A DNA stretch of 7,673 nt from NCBI GenBank assembly GCA_023257055.1, contig JALRDG010000084.1, positions 1-7,673 on the forward strand, written 5' to 3'. Positions 5,855-7,673 of the stretch are shown here, piece by piece (within the stretch, counting starts at the first letter, position 1; each line of letters opens with the position of its first letter). A program made the position numbers and the translations under genes. The notes beneath the pieces are model-generated. The model made no database searches. It was not told the origin of the DNA and worked only from the letters and a program-made list of their open reading frames with translations. This DNA comes from Candidatus Saccharimonadia bacterium (GTDB lineage Bacteria > Patescibacteriota > Saccharimonadia > Saccharimonadales > Saccharimonadaceae).

Positions 5855-6371
5855 GCGGCTCCTTACCTTCAGTCGCTTCCAATACGGCGTCCTGAAGTTT
5901 ATTGTATATCTTACTCGGATGTTCCACGTTTTTAATGACTAAATCACCGACATATGTCTGGATGACGACAGTGCCGAAATTGAAAACTTCGCCACTAAAT
6001 CCAGGTACATTATAGCTGATATTCTGAATCTTCGATAGGCGCAGGTCAATGACATCGGTGCCAAAAAACCCTTTCTGTGTCACCTGTCGAATACGTTGAT
6101 CGGTTACTAGGAAATACGTGTAAAACCACATCAGGAAATGATACAAAAAGAGAATCGACCCTATAAGCAGGCCAGCCACGGGCAGTAAAAAGAGCCATAA
6201 ATTCGTCTGCCAAATCAACGGCGGAATTGAACTGACCGCAAATGGAATCAGCAGCATGTAAAAGCCCTTACGCATGGCAATGATATGTCGCCGAAAGACA
6301 AAGAGCATTTCTTCGCCCTCGCGCTGCCCTTCGAATTGTTTTTGTGACGCTGGATTTTTGTGTTTTTTCAT
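5829..6371 (-). CDS. Bacterial PH-domain (bPH2, YdbS-like) membrane protein
   Basis: A 180-residue protein with a charged N-terminus (1-35, including the EGEEMLFVFRRH segment that commonly opens this family). Two close membrane helices (about 36-53 and 58-86, FLLPVAGLLIGSILFLYHFL) follow. The C-terminal bacterial PH domain starts at YFLVTDQRIRQVTQKGFF. The family's signature continues with DLRLSKIQNISYNVPGF, FGTVVIQTYVGDLVIKNVEHP and the closing helix. Such proteins sit in the cytoplasmic membrane with the PH domain inside. Their exact role is poorly defined; membrane or envelope stress functions are commonly supposed. It is the first gene of a three-gene unit with the parvulin-like protein and SOD. 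No Shine-Dalgarno precedes ATG 6371; instead a -10 element lies almost on the start codon. Confidence 0.85.
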   Translation of the reverse strand: MKKHKNPASQKQFEGQREGEEMLFVFRRHIIAMRKGFYMLLIPFAVSSIPPLIWQTNLWLFLLPVAGLLIGSILFLYHFLMWFYTYFLVTDQRIRQVTQKGFFGTDVIDLRLSKIQNISYNVPGFSGEVFNFGTVVIQTYVGDLVIKNVEHPSKIYNKLQDAVLEATEGKEPHEETAVEA

Positions 6372-6376
6372 CGGTA

Positions 6377-6387
6377 TCTATAGTATA
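6377..6387 (-). promoter_or_regulatory. Candidate promoter of the PH-parvulin-sodA unit, nearly leaderless
   Basis: Minus-strand TATACT (6382-6387) ends ten bases before ATG 6371. An overlapping TATAGA (6377-6382) ends five bases before it. A TTGCCA resembling a -35 lies upstream of TATACT, but with a spacer of only 15 bp. Either box predicts a 5' leader of zero to about four bases, and there is no Shine-Dalgarno. Confidence 0.45.
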
Positions 6388-6412
6388 GCGCAGAATAGCT
6401 TTTGGCAAAAGA

Positions 6413-6422
6413 TATGCGCATA
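6413..6422. repeat. Perfect 10-bp palindrome TATGCGCATA upstream of the PH-parvulin-sodA unit
   Basis: TATGCGCATA is its own reverse complement. About 20 bp away lies a second small inverted repeat, CTTTT-GGC-AAAAG, at 6399-6411. Both flank the predicted -35 area, so an operator is possible. No known regulator is implied, and short palindromes can occur by chance. Confidence 0.3.
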
Positions 6423-6443
6423 CACTGCCGCCTTCCTGACTAA

Positions 6444-6483
6444 CCTTTATATAAAATATAATGCCTGGCAATAACGCCAGACA
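6444..6483 (-). terminator. Terminator downstream of tRNA-Arg
   Basis: On the minus strand, the stem TGTCTGGC with GCCAGGCA (8 bp, one G-U pair, six-base loop) occupies 6483-6462. A T/A-rich tail follows. It begins seven bases after the tRNA CCA end. Confidence 0.7.
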
Positions 6484-6489
6484 TTGTAT

Positions 6490-6566
6490 TGGTACCCCGG
6501 GCAGGAGTCGAACCTGCAACCCTTTCCTTAGGACGGAACAGCTCTATCCAATTGAGCTACCGAGGC
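6490..6566 (-). tRNA. tRNA-Arg, anticodon CCU, CCA encoded
   Basis: Reading the minus strand from 6566: acceptor GCCTCGG, TA, D stem GCTC/GAGC around AATTGGATA, anticodon stem GTTCC/GGAAA around loop GTCCTAA (anticodon CCT), five-base variable loop GGGTT, T arm GCAGG-TTCGACT-CCTGC, acceptor CCGGGGT, discriminator A, then encoded CCA. It decodes AGG. Two features depart from the usual form: the first acceptor pair is G1-U72, and the top anticodon-stem pair 27-43 is G-A. The rest is regular, so the gene is probably functional. It has its own promoter and terminator. Confidence 0.95.
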
Positions 6567-6574
6567 ATACCTGT

Positions 6575-6583
6575 ATTGTAGCA
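6575..6583 (-). promoter_or_regulatory. Extended -10 promoter of tRNA-Arg
   Basis: The minus strand reads TGC TACAAT, ending eight bases before the tRNA 5' end. TACAAT is 5/6 of the -10 consensus with a TGn extension. A -35 at normal spacing would fall inside the ndk terminator and is not recognisable. Confidence 0.6.
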
Positions 6584-6584
6584 C

Positions 6585-6609
6585 GAAAAATGACGCCATC
6601 TCTGGCGCC
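6585..6609 (-). terminator. Terminator of ndk
   Basis: On the minus strand GGCGCCA, loop GAGA, TGGCGTC (7 bp with one G-U pair), followed by ATTTTTC. It lies about 22 bases after the ndk stop, and its T run touches the tRNA promoter. Confidence 0.78.
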
Positions 6610-6631
6610 ACCTCTCGTAAACTATAGCTGA

Positions 6632-7141
6632 CTAGCGCGTAAACTTTTCATTCAACGCCGAATAGTCGTACAGTTCTGCTTCTGAGAACCAGTGCGGGAT
6701 TTCCTGCTCGGCGTCCGACAAATCACCTGAGGCGTGAATCAAGTTTGGGATACCCTTCTTGGTGTCATCGGCATAACGGTAACTCATGTGTGAGTAGTCG
6801 CCACGAATCGTACCAGGAGCGGAAGATTTTGGTTCGGTCGAACCAACAAGCTTACGAACCAACTCGACCGCTTCGACTCCTTCAAGCACCATGGCAATAA
6901 CCGGCCCCTCATTCATAAGGTCGAGCACGCTATTGAATGTCTCTTCGCCGCGACGAGTAATTACGTGTCCAATTTCTTCATAGTGCTTGTAGTAGTGTTC
7001 ACGATCGGGTGCAATCATCTTGGTGCCGATGATTTTCAATCCGACACGCTCGAAGCGAGTCAGAATTTCACCGACAAGACCGCGTTGAACGGCATCAGGC
7101 TTAAAAACGATTAGTGTTCGTTGGACATTAGTTGCAGACAT
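6632..7141 (-). CDS. ndk: Nucleoside diphosphate kinase, long form
   Basis: A 169-residue cytoplasmic enzyme that moves the terminal phosphate from one nucleoside triphosphate to another nucleoside diphosphate through a phospho-His intermediate. It opens with RTLIVFKPDAVQRGLVGEIL (Lys14 is the conserved phosphate-binding Lys) and keeps GPVIAMVLEG, VRKLVGSTEP, APGTIRGDYS and the active-site NLIHASG with His136. Common bacterial NDKs are about 140-150 residues. This one is longer by an insert around residues 57-68 (GHVITRRGEETF) and about ten extra residues between GD and NLIH (SHMSYRYADDTKKGIP). Both are recalled from lengthened NDKs in candidate-phyla bacteria. AAGGAG (7147-7152) lies five bases before ATG 7141. 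It follows uppP after 30 bp with no terminator between, so co-transcription is likely. Confidence 0.95.
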   Translation of the reverse strand: MSATNVQRTLIVFKPDAVQRGLVGEILTRFERVGLKIIGTKMIAPDREHYYKHYEEIGHVITRRGEETFNSVLDLMNEGPVIAMVLEGVEAVELVRKLVGSTEPKSSAPGTIRGDYSHMSYRYADDTKKGIPNLIHASGDLSDAEQEIPHWFSEAELYDYSALNEKFTR

Positions 7142-7171
7142 GAAGACTCCTTTATTGCTGGGTAATTTCCC

Positions 7172-7673
7172 TTATTGTACCAAAAGAACGATAGCAAGAA
7201 TACTAGCCAAACCGACGCGATACCAACCAAAGGCGGCGAGCCCGTGTTTAGAGAGATAACGCATTAAGAATCCGACCGCCAGCAGGCCGGAGATAAATGC
7301 CACCGCATTACCCACTAGCAGTGGTACAAGATTGTCGGCAAGATATGCGCTGTCATCTAATAGCACCTTTAGCGTAACGCCCATCATGATCGGCAACGAT
7401 GCTAGGAAGCTGTATTCAGCCGCTTCGGCTGGCGCCAACCCCATTAAGCGACCGGCGATGATCGTTGAGCCAGAGCGGGAAACTCCCGGAATTAATGCCA
7501 GCATCTGCGTCACACCAATGACTAATGCTCGCCACGCCGGCAGCGCCTCGCCATTTTCGACTTTACTTGCTTTCGGTAATTTTTCTAGAACGATCATTAC
7601 GACACCGACGATGAATAACGTGCACGTCACGACATAAATGCTTCCGAAGAAGTCAGACGAACCGATGAAATCG
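7172..7673 (-). CDS. uppP: Undecaprenyl-diphosphatase UppP (BacA), C-terminal part, partial
   Basis: The frame stays open to the window edge, so the gene begins beyond 7673. The first visible in-window residues are DFIGSSDFFGSIYVV. The visible 166 residues correspond to the last two thirds of an approximately 265-residue membrane enzyme that removes a phosphate from undecaprenyl diphosphate, recycling the lipid carrier for peptidoglycan and other wall polymers. The family motif LIPGVSRSGSTI, which holds the catalytic Ser/Arg segment, is present, followed by EYSFLASLPIM. Several hydrophobic helices end in ILAIVLLVQ. The first motif with the catalytic Glu/His lies outside. The GTG at 7628-7630 is only an internal codon, not the start. 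Confidence 0.93.
   Translation of the reverse strand, partial: DFIGSSDFFGSIYVVTCTLFIVGVVMIVLEKLPKASKVENGEALPAWRALVIGVTQMLALIPGVSRSGSTIIAGRLMGLAPAEAAEYSFLASLPIMMGVTLKVLLDDSAYLADNLVPLLVGNAVAFISGLLAVGFLMRYLSKHGLAAFGWYRVGLASILAIVLLVQ
7174..7182 (-). promoter_or_regulatory. Possible internal extended -10 promoter for ndk
   Basis: The minus strand reads TGG TACAAT over the last codons and stop of uppP, 32 bases before the ndk ATG. No good -35 is visible. It would allow ndk to be expressed apart from uppP. It matches the extended -10 form seen at the tRNA and glpA genes. Confidence 0.35.

Noticed and set aside
7160..7171. Near-palindrome GGGTAATTTCCC between uppP and ndk as an operator
   Set aside because: It is imperfect, short and AT-centred, and nothing else supports regulation there.
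1..7673. CRISPR array, insertion sequence, prophage or toxin-antitoxin pair
   Set aside because: No regularly spaced repeats, transposase or integrase motifs, phage genes or paired small overlapping genes are seen.

Overview
The window reads as a compact chromosomal segment of a small-genome bacterium. A Patescibacteria/CPR member, most likely a Saccharibacteria (TM7) relative, is the best guess. That placement is an inference from the short intergenic gaps, the roughly 50% GC impression, the lengthened nucleoside diphosphate kinase with a Ser/Tyr-rich insert before the catalytic His, and single-pass membrane proteins of unknown role next to a bare-bones parvulin. No marker in the window proves it. 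All genes read with the standard bacterial code. I see no mobile element, CRISPR array or integration signature.

Layout. Positions 1-140 (+) hold the C-terminus of a glycerophosphodiester phosphodiesterase. It converges on, and overlaps by 21 bp, a minus-strand FAD-dependent glycerol-3-phosphate dehydrogenase of GlpA type (120-1250) that lacks the C-terminal iron-sulfur region of long GlpA proteins. Together they would turn glycerophosphodiesters into glycerol-3-phosphate and then DHAP. A divergent promoter region (1251-1419) leads into a two-domain protein, a nucleoside 2-deoxyribosyltransferase-like domain fused to a Nudix domain (1420-2583, +). A terminator and an unknown 123-residue protein (2713-3084, +) follow. 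A 27-nt perfect hairpin then separates that gene from a membrane-anchored, probably OB-fold, surface protein (3150-3728, -). Another divergent region carries the best consensus promoter in the window. It drives a 75-residue protein of unknown function (3904-4131, +) with its own strong terminator.

From 6371 down to 4211 (minus strand) lies a tight three-gene unit: a bacterial PH-domain membrane protein, a membrane-anchored SurA/PrsA-like parvulin and a Mn-type superoxide dismutase. The genes overlap by 26 bp and then are separated by 3 bp. Upstream of it is tRNA-Arg(CCU) with an encoded CCA, flanked by its own promoter and terminator. Last come nucleoside diphosphate kinase (6632-7141, -) and the C-terminal part of undecaprenyl-diphosphatase UppP (7172 to the window edge, -), probably co-transcribed.

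Most genes are housekeeping: cell-wall lipid carrier recycling, nucleotide balance, oxygen defence and protein folding at the envelope. The points most worth following are the GDPD plus shortened GlpA pair, which recalls the phospholipid-to-peroxide route of mycoplasmas; the deoxyribosyltransferase-Nudix fusion; two start codons placed almost directly on a -10 element (leaderless-type starts); recurring extended -10 promoters; and the small protein under the strongest promoter.
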